DNA of 64,000 nt from Moraxella osloensis (lineage in GTDB: Bacteria; Pseudomonadota; Gammaproteobacteria; Pseudomonadales; Moraxellaceae). How positions within the stretch are numbered: position 1 is the first letter of the stretch; each line of letters starts with the position of its first letter. Location: assembly GCF_009867135.1 (NCBI RefSeq), contig NZ_CP047226.1, positions 806,001 to 870,000 of the forward strand, given 5' to 3'. Positions 45,546-54,783 of the stretch are shown in pieces. A model generated the notes under the pieces. The model did not search any database, was not told the DNA's origin, and was given only the letters and a program-made list of their open reading frames with translations. Made by a program: the position numbers and the translations under genes.

Positions 45546-46439
45546 TTATGGCTGAGTGGGCGCACGACGTTTGAAGTCGTTAAATGATTTGGCATCGCTC
45601 ACGGCACCTGTTTGGGCATCAACTTTGACATGATAGACTTCTTGACCTTTCGCCACCTCAATTTGATAGCTTGGGGTTCTTGGTGATTGATTCTGGGCAG
45701 GGTTTGCTGCAGACGGCATACCTGTATTGCCCATTTGTGGGTCTCTGTTAGGGCGGCGGTGACCGTCACGAGGACCATGACCCATTTTACCCCCTTTATC
45801 CCCACCCAAATGGGCGCCAATGGCTTCACCGCCCACTTGGCTCGCTGCCAATTGCATGGCGCGCTCTAGGCTGATATTGGTGGCAGGCAGTTGATTGTTG
45901 GGGTTGCCCATGTTATTGGGGCTATTAGGGTTATTGGGGTTATTAGTTTGTTGCGGACGCGCTGGGCGTGATGGCCGTGATGGCCATGATGGCATAGTTG
46001 CTTGGCTCACTTGACCATTAGACGCATTGACGATATACAGTTGTGGTTGACCATTCGCACTAAGGGTCATGACCCGGTAGCCGACGATGTTGTCATTGGC
46101 GTTGTTGGTGATACGGGCAGGATTTGGGTTGGGTCGGTTGCTACTGTCATGATAGTGTACGCCAACAATGCGTGTGTTCGCGGCTTGTTTTTGTACCAAG
46201 GCGACCGCTTGAGAGGCACTGATGCTGGCATTGGCGGCTGCTCGGGCGTTGGCCTGCATAGCTTGTAAGTGTTGCTCAAAGTGCTTGGTATTGGCGGGAT
46301 GGCGTTTTTGCATGTTTTGCGCTTGGGGTGCTGCTGAGGTACTAGCACAGGCGGTGACTGTCGCACCTGTAACAACACTAAGCAAGGCTACACTAAGCCC
46401 AGTGGCTAAAAATGAGGGGTTAAATTTTGCTAAGTTCAT
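45546..46439 (-). CDS. PepSY-domain lipoprotein
   Basis: A 297-residue lipoprotein with lipobox VTAC (C31). Two PepSY-like units are seen: one at about 73-150 (SASQAVALVQKQ...YRVMTLSANGQPQLYIVNASNGQV) and one at about 190-285 (SLERAMQLAASQVGG...YQIEVAKGQEVYHVKVDAQTGAV). They are joined by low-complexity linkers rich in Asn-Pro, Arg-Pro and Gly-His. PepSY proteins are often found with PmrAB/QseBC-like systems and are thought to modulate proteases or sensors. The ATG has AGGAAAA just upstream. Confidence 0.82.
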   Translation of the reverse strand: MNLAKFNPSFLATGLSVALLSVVTGATVTACASTSAAPQAQNMQKRHPANTKHFEQHLQAMQANARAAANASISASQAVALVQKQAANTRIVGVHYHDSSNRPNPNPARITNNANDNIVGYRVMTLSANGQPQLYIVNASNGQVSQATMPSWPSRPSRPARPQQTNNPNNPNSPNNMGNPNNQLPATNISLERAMQLAASQVGGEAIGAHLGGDKGGKMGHGPRDGHRRPNRDPQMGNTGMPSAANPAQNQSPRTPSYQIEVAKGQEVYHVKVDAQTGAVSDAKSFNDFKRRAPTQP

Positions 46440-46649
46440 AGGTTTTCCTGCGGTTGTTAATATAGTGGTTGATAACCCTTGATTGGATAGTACTATCATA
46501 CAAAAGTTAAGACAGCAGAAACTTAGCGATAACGCAGAATCAGGCTAGGTAGGTTATAGCAATACAATCAAAAAATTTGCTTTGCATAAACGCCCGCAGC
46601 AATGTTCAAAAATGTTTGTTTCAATTTTTTCGGATATCGAATCATTTTT

Positions 46650-48461
46650 TTAAATAAAAACATCAGGCTCAGGTAATTGCACAATATTAATTGGTTGGTT
46701 AGTTCGCCAAAGATGGTGGGTAACAATGATTAAAATGCCTTGCTGCTGATGCTGTACTAGCATTTGCCACAGTGCTTCACGGCTTTTTTTATCAAGTCCC
46801 GCAAATGGCTCATCTAGCAGCAAGATTTTTTTGGGGCTGAGTAATAGCCGCGCCAAGGCAATACGTCTGGCTTGTCCACCTGAAATGGCTTGCCCGTATT
46901 CCCCTAGCGGGGTCTGTAATTGTAGCGGCTGATTGCGCGCCCAGTCTTTGAGTCCAACCTTACTCAGCACTTGCCAAAGCTGTTCATCACTGGCATCGGC
47001 GTTGCCCAATCTTAAATTGGTCGCCAAGGTCTGGTCAAAAATATCAATCTGTTGCCCCAGATAACCTGTGAGCGCGGGCGTATTGGGTAAGGCTAGCCAA
47101 TCCATCCCATTGAGCTCGATGCTGCCTTGTTGCGGTGCTAGTTCATGGGCTAGCACTTGTAACAGTGTTGATTTGCCTGCGCCTGAGCGCCCAGTAATCA
47201 ATACAGGGGTGCCTTGGGTGGCAGTAAAGCTGATAGCTTTGAAACCGACAATCGCCTGCGGCATTTTGCCAGCTAGCTGATTGATGGTGAGTGTGAGTGG
47301 TGCACTTAGGCGCGCAACATCAATGGGTAAAGGGGCTAAATCATGGTTTAAATGGTGAGTTAAATCAGGCGTTAAATGATGGCTAGGTTGTAGCGAAGGA
47401 TTGAGTAATTCATTGAGTTGATGTTTTGCTGCCAAACTATTGCCAAGGGCTAGCGAATGGGTGACTAACGGTGCTAGCAAGTCAGTCATGCCCATGATAC
47501 CGAGGAATAGCGCAAGCAACATCGGCACACTGATGACAAGGGAAGTGTGATAAAAACCCACTAACAAGCCGACTAAAACCGCGGCAATCAGCCACTGCAT
47601 GATCAGCATGACCAATGACTGGGCGCGCTGTATGCGCTTTTGCTGATGCGTATGTTGAGTGTCGAGGCTGTTAAAAGCAGTCAATTCGGATTGCCAGCGC
47701 TGCCAAATCAATAAATGGGTAAGCGCCGATAGCGGATTGAGCAAACTGACGCGCCTAGACTCTGCCAATGCCTGATGAGCGCGGGCGTGCTTGATACTGC
47801 GCCATGTCAGCATGGCAGGCAGCATCAAACCCGCGATTAAAAATATGGCAATCAGCATGGGGTTAACCTCATACTGATAAAGTAAGGTGGCTACTAGCAA
47901 GCTAGCGGTTGTCGCGACTAACCAAGGCGATACCACGCGCAGTGGCAACTCATTGAGTACCTCAATATCATGGGTTAAACGGTGCATGGCATGGGTAGAT
48001 TGTAGGGTACTTGATAAGTTTGCCAGTGGCAGGCGGGCAAACTGGGTAAAAAACCGCACTCGCAGCCGCTGCAACAAACCAAACACCGCATGGTGGGACA
48101 CCATCATTTCACCATAGCGTCCCGCGGTACGTACCATCGCCATCACACGGATAATCGCTGCCGGTACCAGATAATTAAAACTGTGTGAGCCCAGTGCCAC
48201 CATTCCCGCCATTGCTGCCGCAGAAATAAACCACCCTGACGTCATCAATAGCCCAATCACGGATAACGCAGTCATCATGCCTAAACAGGCAGCAATGAGC
48301 CATTTATCTAGCTGCGTGCTAAACAGCTGGGTTAAACGAAAGGTTTGATGACTGTTTGCTTTTTTTTGCCGGTGAGTTTTGACAAGGCTATTTTGACTAA
48401 TAAGCCTATTTTCACTAGCAAGTTTATTTTCGCTATTTTTTTCACTATTACAGGCTGTCAT
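46650..48461 (-). CDS. cydC: Cytochrome bd assembly ABC exporter subunit CydC
   Basis: About 603 residues: six membrane helices then an ABC ATPase with GRSGAGKST (Walker A), AISGGQARRIALARLLL and [12 protein letters not shown]. CydDC exports glutathione/cysteine and is needed for cytochrome bd assembly. The frame is open to 48497, but the ATG at 48461, just after the cydD stop, has GAAGGTG within the end of cydD. The N-terminal 40 residues are Asn/Ser/Lys-rich and not conserved. Confidence 0.9.
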   Translation of the reverse strand: MTACNSEKNSENKLASENRLISQNSLVKTHRQKKANSHQTFRLTQLFSTQLDKWLIAACLGMMTALSVIGLLMTSGWFISAAAMAGMVALGSHSFNYLVPAAIIRVMAMVRTAGRYGEMMVSHHAVFGLLQRLRVRFFTQFARLPLANLSSTLQSTHAMHRLTHDIEVLNELPLRVVSPWLVATTASLLVATLLYQYEVNPMLIAIFLIAGLMLPAMLTWRSIKHARAHQALAESRRVSLLNPLSALTHLLIWQRWQSELTAFNSLDTQHTHQQKRIQRAQSLVMLIMQWLIAAVLVGLLVGFYHTSLVISVPMLLALFLGIMGMTDLLAPLVTHSLALGNSLAAKHQLNELLNPSLQPSHHLTPDLTHHLNHDLAPLPIDVARLSAPLTLTINQLAGKMPQAIVGFKAISFTATQGTPVLITGRSGAGKSTLLQVLAHELAPQQGSIELNGMDWLALPNTPALTGYLGQQIDIFDQTLATNLRLGNADASDEQLWQVLSKVGLKDWARNQPLQLQTPLGEYGQAISGGQARRIALARLLLSPKKILLLDEPFAGLDKKSREALWQMLVQHQQQGILIIVTHHLWRTNQPINIVQLPEPDVFI

Positions 48462-48465
48462 ACCG

Positions 48466-50163
48466 TTACACCTTCGCCAAAGTAGATGCAATATCAAGGC
48501 TTATTTGCCGATCCAGCCAAGGCAGGTTTGTGGCATCGTGCGTCACCCATAACACGGTTTTACCCCTCGTCACTTGTTGTAATAACCCATTAATCTCGGC
48601 TGCGGTGTCACTATCTAAATGCTCAGTGGGTTCATCGAGTAGCCAAAGCTGTGCGTCTTGCAACAGTAACTGGGCTATTGCCAGTCGCCGCTGTTGTCCA
48701 CCGGACAAGCCGCTACCACGTTCACCCAACTGAGTATCTAGCTGATTTGGTAGGGCTTTTATCAAAGGTTTTAATCCCACTTGTGCAAGAATTTGCCATA
48801 ATTTGTCATCACTGGCGGTTGGGTCGGGCAGGCGTAAATTATCGGCGATACTCATCGGCAGTAACATGGTTTGCTGTGACAAATAGGCGATTTGGTGGCG
48901 AAATTGCGTGGAATCGATGGTGTTAAAATTTTGGTTATCAATAAAGATATCGCCTTGATAGGCACAAAAACCCAAAAAAATTTGCAATAGCGTGGATTTG
49001 CCGCTGCCACTTTGACCGACAATCGTCAACCGTTCCCCTGCGCCAATAGCAAAACTTAATGGCGCGAGTCGTGTGCGCTGCTGATGATTGACCCAAATAT
49101 TATCAGCATCAATGGCAGGGGGTGCAGTTAATATAAAGGGGTTAGCTTTTGTTTTTTCGGCTGGCTGAAAAGCTAACAACGGTGATAATTCAGCAATCGC
49201 GCCTTCGGCTTGCGCTTTGACATGATAATCCGCGCCCAACTGACGTAGCGGGGCATAAAATTCAGGTGCCAACAGCAGTAAAAATAGCGCCGACTGGTAA
49301 GGCACAGGCACCGTGTTTTTTTGCCAGGGTAAAATACCGATTAAACCAAAACCCAAATACACGGCAAGTAGCGCAATCGATAGCGCGGCTAACAGCTCTA
49401 GCGCTGCGGTGTTTAAAAACGCAATTTTGAGTACCGACATGGTGCGGATACGGTAGGCTTCGGCTGAGGCGTCGATGTCTTGACTGGCGTGCCCGACAGC
49501 ATCCAGCCGCTGCAGTGTCGCCGTGCCACGTAACCAATCCAAAAATCGCCCGCTCAGCTGTGCCATCGCGGCAAATTGTTGCCGACTTTTACGGGCGGTG
49601 GCATGACCAATTAATACCATAAATACAGGGACTAGCGGTGCGGTCAGCAATAAAATCAGCGTCGCTATCCAGCTTTGGGTTGCAGCGGCAACTAATAGCA
49701 TGATAGGCGTGGTCACCACAATCAGTCGCTGCAGATAAAAACGGCTGATATAGCCCGTTAAGGCGTCACATTGCTCAATCACCATACTGGCAAGCCCGCC
49801 ATCACTGCCATATTGGTCGCGCGCTGCACCTACTTGTGCCAGTTTTTCAACTAGCGTTTTTCGTAGGATACTGGCTACTTGTAGCCCCGCGTCTAACGCT
49901 AGTCGGTCTTTGCAAAAATGCAGTAAAGGACGTAGCAACAGACACCCTATGAGCCACGGCAGATAATCAAAAAATACGTCAGTGGCAGGGCGGTGATGGG
50001 CGATTTGCGTTAACCAATCTGCAAAGATGACCGCAATCAGCCAAGACTGCACGATCAATAGCAGCGTGGACACAACTGACAGCCCCCATGCCATATAAAT
50101 CGGTCGTTTTGCCATAGCGGCATAGTGACGAAGGGTTTGGTTGACAGCAGACGTTTCAGACAT
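48466..50163 (-). CDS. cydD: Cytochrome bd assembly ABC exporter subunit CydD
   Basis: A 565-residue ABC half-transporter: six helices (VVSTLLLIVQSWLIAVIFADWL is the first), GQSGSGKST Walker A, LSGGQQRRLAIAQLLL and LWLLDEPTEHLD. It pairs with CydC, whose ATG follows its stop by four bases. The operon runs away from cydABX, with an IS982 element in the shared upstream region. Confidence 0.92.
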   Translation of the reverse strand: MSETSAVNQTLRHYAAMAKRPIYMAWGLSVVSTLLLIVQSWLIAVIFADWLTQIAHHRPATDVFFDYLPWLIGCLLLRPLLHFCKDRLALDAGLQVASILRKTLVEKLAQVGAARDQYGSDGGLASMVIEQCDALTGYISRFYLQRLIVVTTPIMLLVAAATQSWIATLILLLTAPLVPVFMVLIGHATARKSRQQFAAMAQLSGRFLDWLRGTATLQRLDAVGHASQDIDASAEAYRIRTMSVLKIAFLNTAALELLAALSIALLAVYLGFGLIGILPWQKNTVPVPYQSALFLLLLAPEFYAPLRQLGADYHVKAQAEGAIAELSPLLAFQPAEKTKANPFILTAPPAIDADNIWVNHQQRTRLAPLSFAIGAGERLTIVGQSGSGKSTLLQIFLGFCAYQGDIFIDNQNFNTIDSTQFRHQIAYLSQQTMLLPMSIADNLRLPDPTASDDKLWQILAQVGLKPLIKALPNQLDTQLGERGSGLSGGQQRRLAIAQLLLQDAQLWLLDEPTEHLDSDTAAEINGLLQQVTRGKTVLWVTHDATNLPWLDRQISLDIASTLAKV

Positions 50164-50536
50164 GGTTGGTTAACAGTAACGATAAAATCAATGGACATAT
50201 CATAGCGTATCAAGCGGTTGTTAGATATGGCGTAATGCTCATCAAGGCAATGAGCGTAAAAAATATAAACACATTGCCCACCGATAAGGGTTGATAAAAC
50301 CTTGATAAAGGCATATAACAAGCCATATAAAAGGCAATTAAATAAGTAAAGCGATGACGACCCCGCTACTTTAAACGACTACCTTCAAGAGACCCATAAA
50401 CTATCACTTATTCGACTATCCCCATCTTTGACAGGGTATGAAAAGATGGTAGCAGCAACGCAATACTCATCATAGTATTTTGTGGTTAGGTGCGACATTA
50501 TGCCGCATGACAAATAATTTATAGATTTATATAATT
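50164..50536. other. Upstream region of cydDC, left flank of IS982
   Basis: No gene seen. A hairpin pairs CCATCTTT (50422-50429) with AAAGATGG (50442-50449). This is the half of the former cydDC-cydA intergenic region that stayed with cydDC. Confidence 0.45.
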
Positions 50537-51512
50537 ACCCCACTCTCAACACTTTATTAGCAATTCGAACTGAAGAGGCGGGTTACCAAGCTTTTTATTT
50601 AAAATAAAACAGAAGTTATGTGCTAGGATCTTACGGGTTAAACGATGAGATAAATGCCATAAATCCTTCGCGCGAACTTTCTGAATATTAAAGCAGTCAG
50701 ATAACTGTCCAATAACTGTCTCAATATTACGTCGGCAGCGCATTAACCGATTAACATCAGACTTAGGTCTATTATCTGTCATATTACGTCTTAGCGGTGT
50801 TTGTAAATCAACTCCCCTTGCTGCAAAGTACTGTGTTAATTCAGGGCGGATATAGCCTTTATCAGCACCTAATAATCCATGAATATTATCAGCAACCTCT
50901 GGTGCAACATCACGCTCATCAATTGATGCTGACGCAAAGGTAAAGCCTTTGATCATACCAGATAAGTTAATTAGCAAATGGCCTGAAAAGCCATAATATT
51001 TCTCTTGTTTAGCAGCGCAATAGCTAACGCTTGCTTCAGCTTTAAACGTCTTATGCCGATAAACACGAGCATACTTGCAAACGGGTATTGGAAAGCCATC
51101 GATAAAGTGAATGTTATCCTCTTGAGTTTGCACGACTTGCTGGTGTATATGCTGTTTAACAAAGTGTAAGTTAGCACATTGTTTGGCGAAGTTAGGGTAA
51201 GAGCCAAGCTTTGGAAACCAAGATAGCCAGTGCTGTTTAAAGTACTGCCAAATTTGCTTGTCTTGATCCATACCCATAAACTCACCCACCAGCTCCATAC
51301 AGATAACTTCACTATCGCTAAGTTTAGGCGCATAACCACCTCTTCTTAACGGCTTTTGAACGATTAAGTTGTAATATTGCTCTACCATTAGGTAGGTATT
51401 AATGATAAATTCGTCAAGTGGCATCTCATTGTCCTTGGTCTTCTTGGTCGAAAACTTTAAGGATAGTGAGGTGTCATTTTTTTTCAACACCTAAAAGTGT
51501 TGAGAGTGGGGT
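50537..51512 (-). mobile_element. IS982-family insertion sequence, complete
   Basis: A 976-base element with 19-base perfect terminal inverted repeats (50537-50555 and 51494-51512, starting ACCCCACTCTCAACAC). Three further bases outside each repeat (ATT/AAT) also match. It carries one transposase gene. No clear target duplication is visible on the flanks, which may mean old insertion or divergence. Confidence 0.93.
50546..51424 (-). CDS. IS982-family transposase
   Basis: About 292 residues. IHFIDGFPIPVCKYAR supplies the first catalytic Asp, LLGADKGYI the second, and RNIETVIGQLSDCFNIQKVRAKD the Glu; this is the DDE signature of the IS982 family. The frame is intact. The ATG at 51424 follows AAGGACAATGAG; the frame is open to 51490. 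It is transcribed toward cydDC, away from cydA. Confidence 0.93.
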   Translation of the reverse strand: MPLDEFIINTYLMVEQYYNLIVQKPLRRGGYAPKLSDSEVICMELVGEFMGMDQDKQIWQYFKQHWLSWFPKLGSYPNFAKQCANLHFVKQHIHQQVVQTQEDNIHFIDGFPIPVCKYARVYRHKTFKAEASVSYCAAKQEKYYGFSGHLLINLSGMIKGFTFASASIDERDVAPEVADNIHGLLGADKGYIRPELTQYFAARGVDLQTPLRRNMTDNRPKSDVNRLMRCRRNIETVIGQLSDCFNIQKVRAKDLWHLSHRLTRKILAHNFCFILNKKLGNPPLQFELLIKC

Positions 51513-51521
51513 AATAAAAAC

Positions 51522-51575
51522 ATTACCCTTTGTTAACCACGCATGAGGGTAATTGACATCTGAATTGGTTGTCAA
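51522..51575 (+). promoter_or_regulatory. Two inverted repeats in the cydA leader
   Basis: ATTACCCT (51522-51529) is inverted as AGGGTAAT (51546-51553), spacer 16. TTGACA (51553-51558) is inverted as TGTCAA (51570-51575), spacer 11. Both lie between the IS end and the cydA ribosome-binding site AAGGAG (51579-51584). They could be operator sites or 5'-UTR stems. No FNR- or ArcA-type consensus is recognised with confidence. Confidence 0.45.
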
Positions 51576-51589
51576 ACCAAGGAGTCAAC

Positions 51590-53218
51590 ATGATAACAGA
51601 ACATCTCGTCGATATATCCCGTCTGCAATTTGCAGTCACGGCGTTATATCATTTTTTATTTGTACCACTCACACTGGGCATGGTGTGGCTGCTGGTCATC
51701 ATGGAATCCATGTACGTGATGACAGGCAAAGAAGTGTGGAAAGACATGACGCGTTTTTGGGGCAAACTGTTTGGCATCAACTTTGCCTTGGGTGTCACCA
51801 CCGGTATCACCATGGAATTCCAGTTTGGTACCAACTGGGCGTATTACTCACAATATGTCGGCGATGTTTTTGGTGCGCCGCTTGCCATTGAAGGCTTGAT
51901 GGCTTTTTTTTTAGAATCGACCATGGTCGGACTGTTTTTCTTTGGTTGGGATAGACTGTCACGCGGACAGCATTTGCTGGTGACTATATTGATGGCACTG
52001 GGTACCAATCTATCGGCGTTGTGGATTTTGATCGCCAATGGGTGGATGCAAAATCCGGTTGGCGCGGAGTTTAATTACCAAACCATGCGTATGGAAATGA
52101 CCGATTTTGCGGCAGTATTATTTAACCCTGATGCGCAAAACAAATTTGTGCATACCGTCTCTGCCGGCTATACGGTGGGAGCGACCTTTGTGCTTGCCAT
52201 CTCAGCGTGGTATTTGCTCAAAAAACGCGATGTCGAATTCGCCAAACGCAGCTTTCAAGTCGCGGCGGCATTTGGTTTTGCGTCGATTTGTAGCACCATC
52301 GTGCTGGGTGATGAGTCGGGTTATTCCATTGGCTTGGCACAGCAAACCAAAATGGCGGCGATAGAGGCGATGTGGGAGACCGAGCCTGCGCCTGCCAGTT
52401 TTAATTTGATTGCAGATATCAACCAAGCCGAGCAAAAAAACAACTGGGCAGTACAAATCCCGTATGTGATGGGCTTGATTGGGACGCGCTCGCTGGATAC
52501 CCCGATTTTGGGCATCCATGACATCAAAATCATCAATGAAAAACGTATCATCAATGGTCAAAAAGCGGTAGTACTACTGGATCAATTACGCAGTGCGCCC
52601 CCAGGTTCAACCCCAAATCCTGTGACAGTGGCTGAATTTGAAAAGGTAAAAAAAGACCTGGGCTTTGGGTTATTGCTCAAACGCTATTCGCCTGATGTCA
52701 GCAAAGCTACGCCTGCCATGATTAAACAGGCCACCGATGCCACTATTCCACCTATTGTCCCGATGTTTTGGTCATTTCGTGCCATGGTGGGCTTGGGCTT
52801 TTTATTGTTGGCATTGTTTACGATTAGTCTTTGGTCAAGTGTCAAAGGCAACTTTATCCAAAAACCTTGGCTGTTACGTTGGGCATTATTGATGCTGCCT
52901 GCGCCTTGGCTTGCTGCTGAATTTGGTTGGTTTGTTGCTGAGTATGGGCGTCAACCTTGGACGATTTATGGCATGTTGCCGACCTATTTTTCAACCTCCA
53001 ACATTAGCGTGGCAAATGTGTATGCCTCGCTGGCGGGATTTGTTGGTTTTTATACGGTGCTGCTGATGATTGAAATGTACTTGATGGTGAAATATGCTCG
53101 TAAAGGACCTGCAAGTCTAGGTACAGGCAAATACTACGGCGAAGACACTCACAAGGTGCATGTAAGTTCTTCATTAAATTTGAACGCTAAGACAGCCGAG
53201 GTGAATCATGTTGTTTGA
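51590..53218 (+). CDS. cydA: Cytochrome bd ubiquinol oxidase subunit I
   Basis: A 542-residue membrane protein with the b558 and b595/d haem ligands expected in [12 protein letters not shown] (His) and later helices. [11 protein letters not shown] is the conserved quinol-site signature. The Q-loop is of the long E. coli type. It oxidises quinol and reduces oxygen with high affinity at the inner membrane. The frame is open from 51569, but AAGGAG is 5 bases before the ATG at 51590. cydB overlaps its end. Confidence 0.96.
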   Translation: MITEHLVDISRLQFAVTALYHFLFVPLTLGMVWLLVIMESMYVMTGKEVWKDMTRFWGKLFGINFALGVTTGITMEFQFGTNWAYYSQYVGDVFGAPLAIEGLMAFFLESTMVGLFFFGWDRLSRGQHLLVTILMALGTNLSALWILIANGWMQNPVGAEFNYQTMRMEMTDFAAVLFNPDAQNKFVHTVSAGYTVGATFVLAISAWYLLKKRDVEFAKRSFQVAAAFGFASICSTIVLGDESGYSIGLAQQTKMAAIEAMWETEPAPASFNLIADINQAEQKNNWAVQIPYVMGLIGTRSLDTPILGIHDIKIINEKRIINGQKAVVLLDQLRSAPPGSTPNPVTVAEFEKVKKDLGFGLLLKRYSPDVSKATPAMIKQATDATIPPIVPMFWSFRAMVGLGFLLLALFTISLWSSVKGNFIQKPWLLRWALLMLPAPWLAAEFGWFVAEYGRQPWTIYGMLPTYFSTSNISVANVYASLAGFVGFYTVLLMIEMYLMVKYARKGPASLGTGKYYGEDTHKVHVSSSLNLNAKTAEVNHVV

Positions 53219-54347
53219 TTATGAAACACTCAAAATTATTTGGTGGTTATTGGTCGGTGCGCTGCTCATTGGGTTTGCTATCATGGATGGGCATGATATG
53301 GGTGTGTGTTCGTTACTGCCTTTTGTCGGCAAAGATGATGAAGAGCGCCGGGTGATTATCAATACCATTGGTCCGCACTGGGAAGGTAACCAAGTATGGT
53401 TTATCACGGCAGGCGGTGCAATTTTTGCGGCATGGCCGATGGTGTATGCCACTGCCTTTAGCGGTTTTTATTGGGCGTTGATGGCAGTGTTGTGGGCGTT
53501 ATTTTTCCGCCCGGTGGGGTTTAAATATCGCAGTATGATACACAATCCGACTTGGCGAAAAGCGTGGGACTGGGCGTTATTTGTTGGTTCATTTATCCCG
53601 GCTGTGGTGTTTGGCGTGGCATTTGGTAATTTGTTTTTAGGCGTCCCATTTAGTTTTAACAACCATTTGGTATCGACTTATACAGGCTCATTTTGGGCAT
53701 TACTTAATCCATTTGCCCTACTGTGTGGCTTGATCAGTGCGTCTATGTTGATTATGCAAGGTGGGGCGTATTTGGCGCATCGCACCCTTGATGAGGTACA
53801 AAATCGTACCGTTAACTACGCTGCTATCAGTAGTATAGTGATGGCGGTGTTGTTTGTGCTCGCGGGAGTATGGATGCAATCGATTGACGGCTATCATATC
53901 ACCAGCCACATTGACCCCCAAGCCTTGCCAAATGTGCTCAATAAAGAGGTGACGCGTCAAGCGGGCGCATGGATGGCAAATTATCATCAGTATCCGTTGG
54001 CATGGGCATTCCCTGCACTTGGTGTCATCATGCCGATTGTCACGGCGCTATTGTTAAAAGCGCGTAAAACCTTGACCGCATTTATCGCATCCAGTATTGC
54101 TGTGCTTAGTGTGATTATGACCGCAGGGGTGGCGTTATTTCCGTTTGTCATGCCATCCTCTAGCGACCCACGTTCAAGCTTGACGGTTTGGGACAGTGTA
54201 TCGAGTCATCTTACCTTGATGATTATGTTGGTTGTCGTGGTGGTGTTATTACCGATGATTGTAGGTTACACCAGCTGGGCATATAGCGTGATGCGCGGTA
54301 AAGTGACCAAGGCTTATGTTCGAGAGCAAGAGCATTCACTTTACTGA
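53208..54347 (+). CDS. cydB: Cytochrome bd ubiquinol oxidase subunit II
   Basis: A 379-residue membrane protein, the same length as E. coli Cyd[31 protein letters not shown] is the typical start, and [23 protein letters not shown] a family signature. It overlaps cydA by 11 bases, so the two are translationally coupled. Confidence 0.96.
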   Translation: MLFDYETLKIIWWLLVGALLIGFAIMDGHDMGVCSLLPFVGKDDEERRVIINTIGPHWEGNQVWFITAGGAIFAAWPMVYATAFSGFYWALMAVLWALFFRPVGFKYRSMIHNPTWRKAWDWALFVGSFIPAVVFGVAFGNLFLGVPFSFNNHLVSTYTGSFWALLNPFALLCGLISASMLIMQGGAYLAHRTLDEVQNRTVNYAAISSIVMAVLFVLAGVWMQSIDGYHITSHIDPQALPNVLNKEVTRQAGAWMANYHQYPLAWAFPALGVIMPIVTALLLKARKTLTAFIASSIAVLSVIMTAGVALFPFVMPSSSDPRSSLTVWDSVSSHLTLMIMLVVVVVLLPMIVGYTSWAYSVMRGKVTKAYVREQEHSLY

Positions 54348-54379
54348 CCCAAATCAAGGCAACTTAATAGGAGAACACA

Positions 54380-54592
54380 ATGTGGTATTTTGCGTGGATA
54401 TTAGGATTGGGGTTTGCGGTATTATTGGCGATTTTAAACGCGCTGTGGCTTGAAAATGCCGATGCGCGTAATAAAGCCTTTAATCCAAAAGCTAAGGACG
54501 ATAATCCCACCAATGATGGTACGGTGACAGAAGGCAATCCCACTGAAGATATCCATAAAACAGGTAACACTTCGGATAACGAGTCCTTATAG
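54380..54592 (+). CDS. cydX: CydX-like small subunit with long hydrophilic tail
   Basis: A 70-residue protein. The first 30 residues, MWYFAWILGLGFAVLLAILN, then ALWLENAD, match CydX/YbgT, a one-helix subunit that stabilises cytochrome bd. E. coli CydX has 37 residues; here a further 38 are polar and acidic (Asp/Asn/Thr/Glu-rich). TAGGAGAACACA precedes the ATG. The gene follows cydB by 32 bases. Confidence 0.9.
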   Translation: MWYFAWILGLGFAVLLAILNALWLENADARNKAFNPKAKDDNPTNDGTVTEGNPTEDIHKTGNTSDNESL

Positions 54593-54610
54593 CCATCAAC
54601 CTCAACCATT

Positions 54611-54646
54611 AGCGCTTAAGTCACCACGGCTTAAAGCGCTTTTTTA
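54611..54646 (+). terminator. Terminator of the cydABX operon
   Basis: AGCGCTTAAG pairs with CTTAAAGCGCT with one bulged base, followed by six T. Confidence 0.85.
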
Positions 54647-54783
54647 TGCGTTGTCAAAACCCGCTATTTTTTAATCATTTTCTCATTTGGTACACAATTT
54701 GCATTCCCTGTATTGGCAAAACTGATTAATAATTGAGCGATAGTTTTTTATCGAGGGCATAAGGGCATGAGGGCAAAAGTTTC

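Noticed and set aside
50526..51523. Target-site duplication of the IS982 element
   Set aside because: Flanks compared for 8-base direct repeats in two possible registers; none matches.
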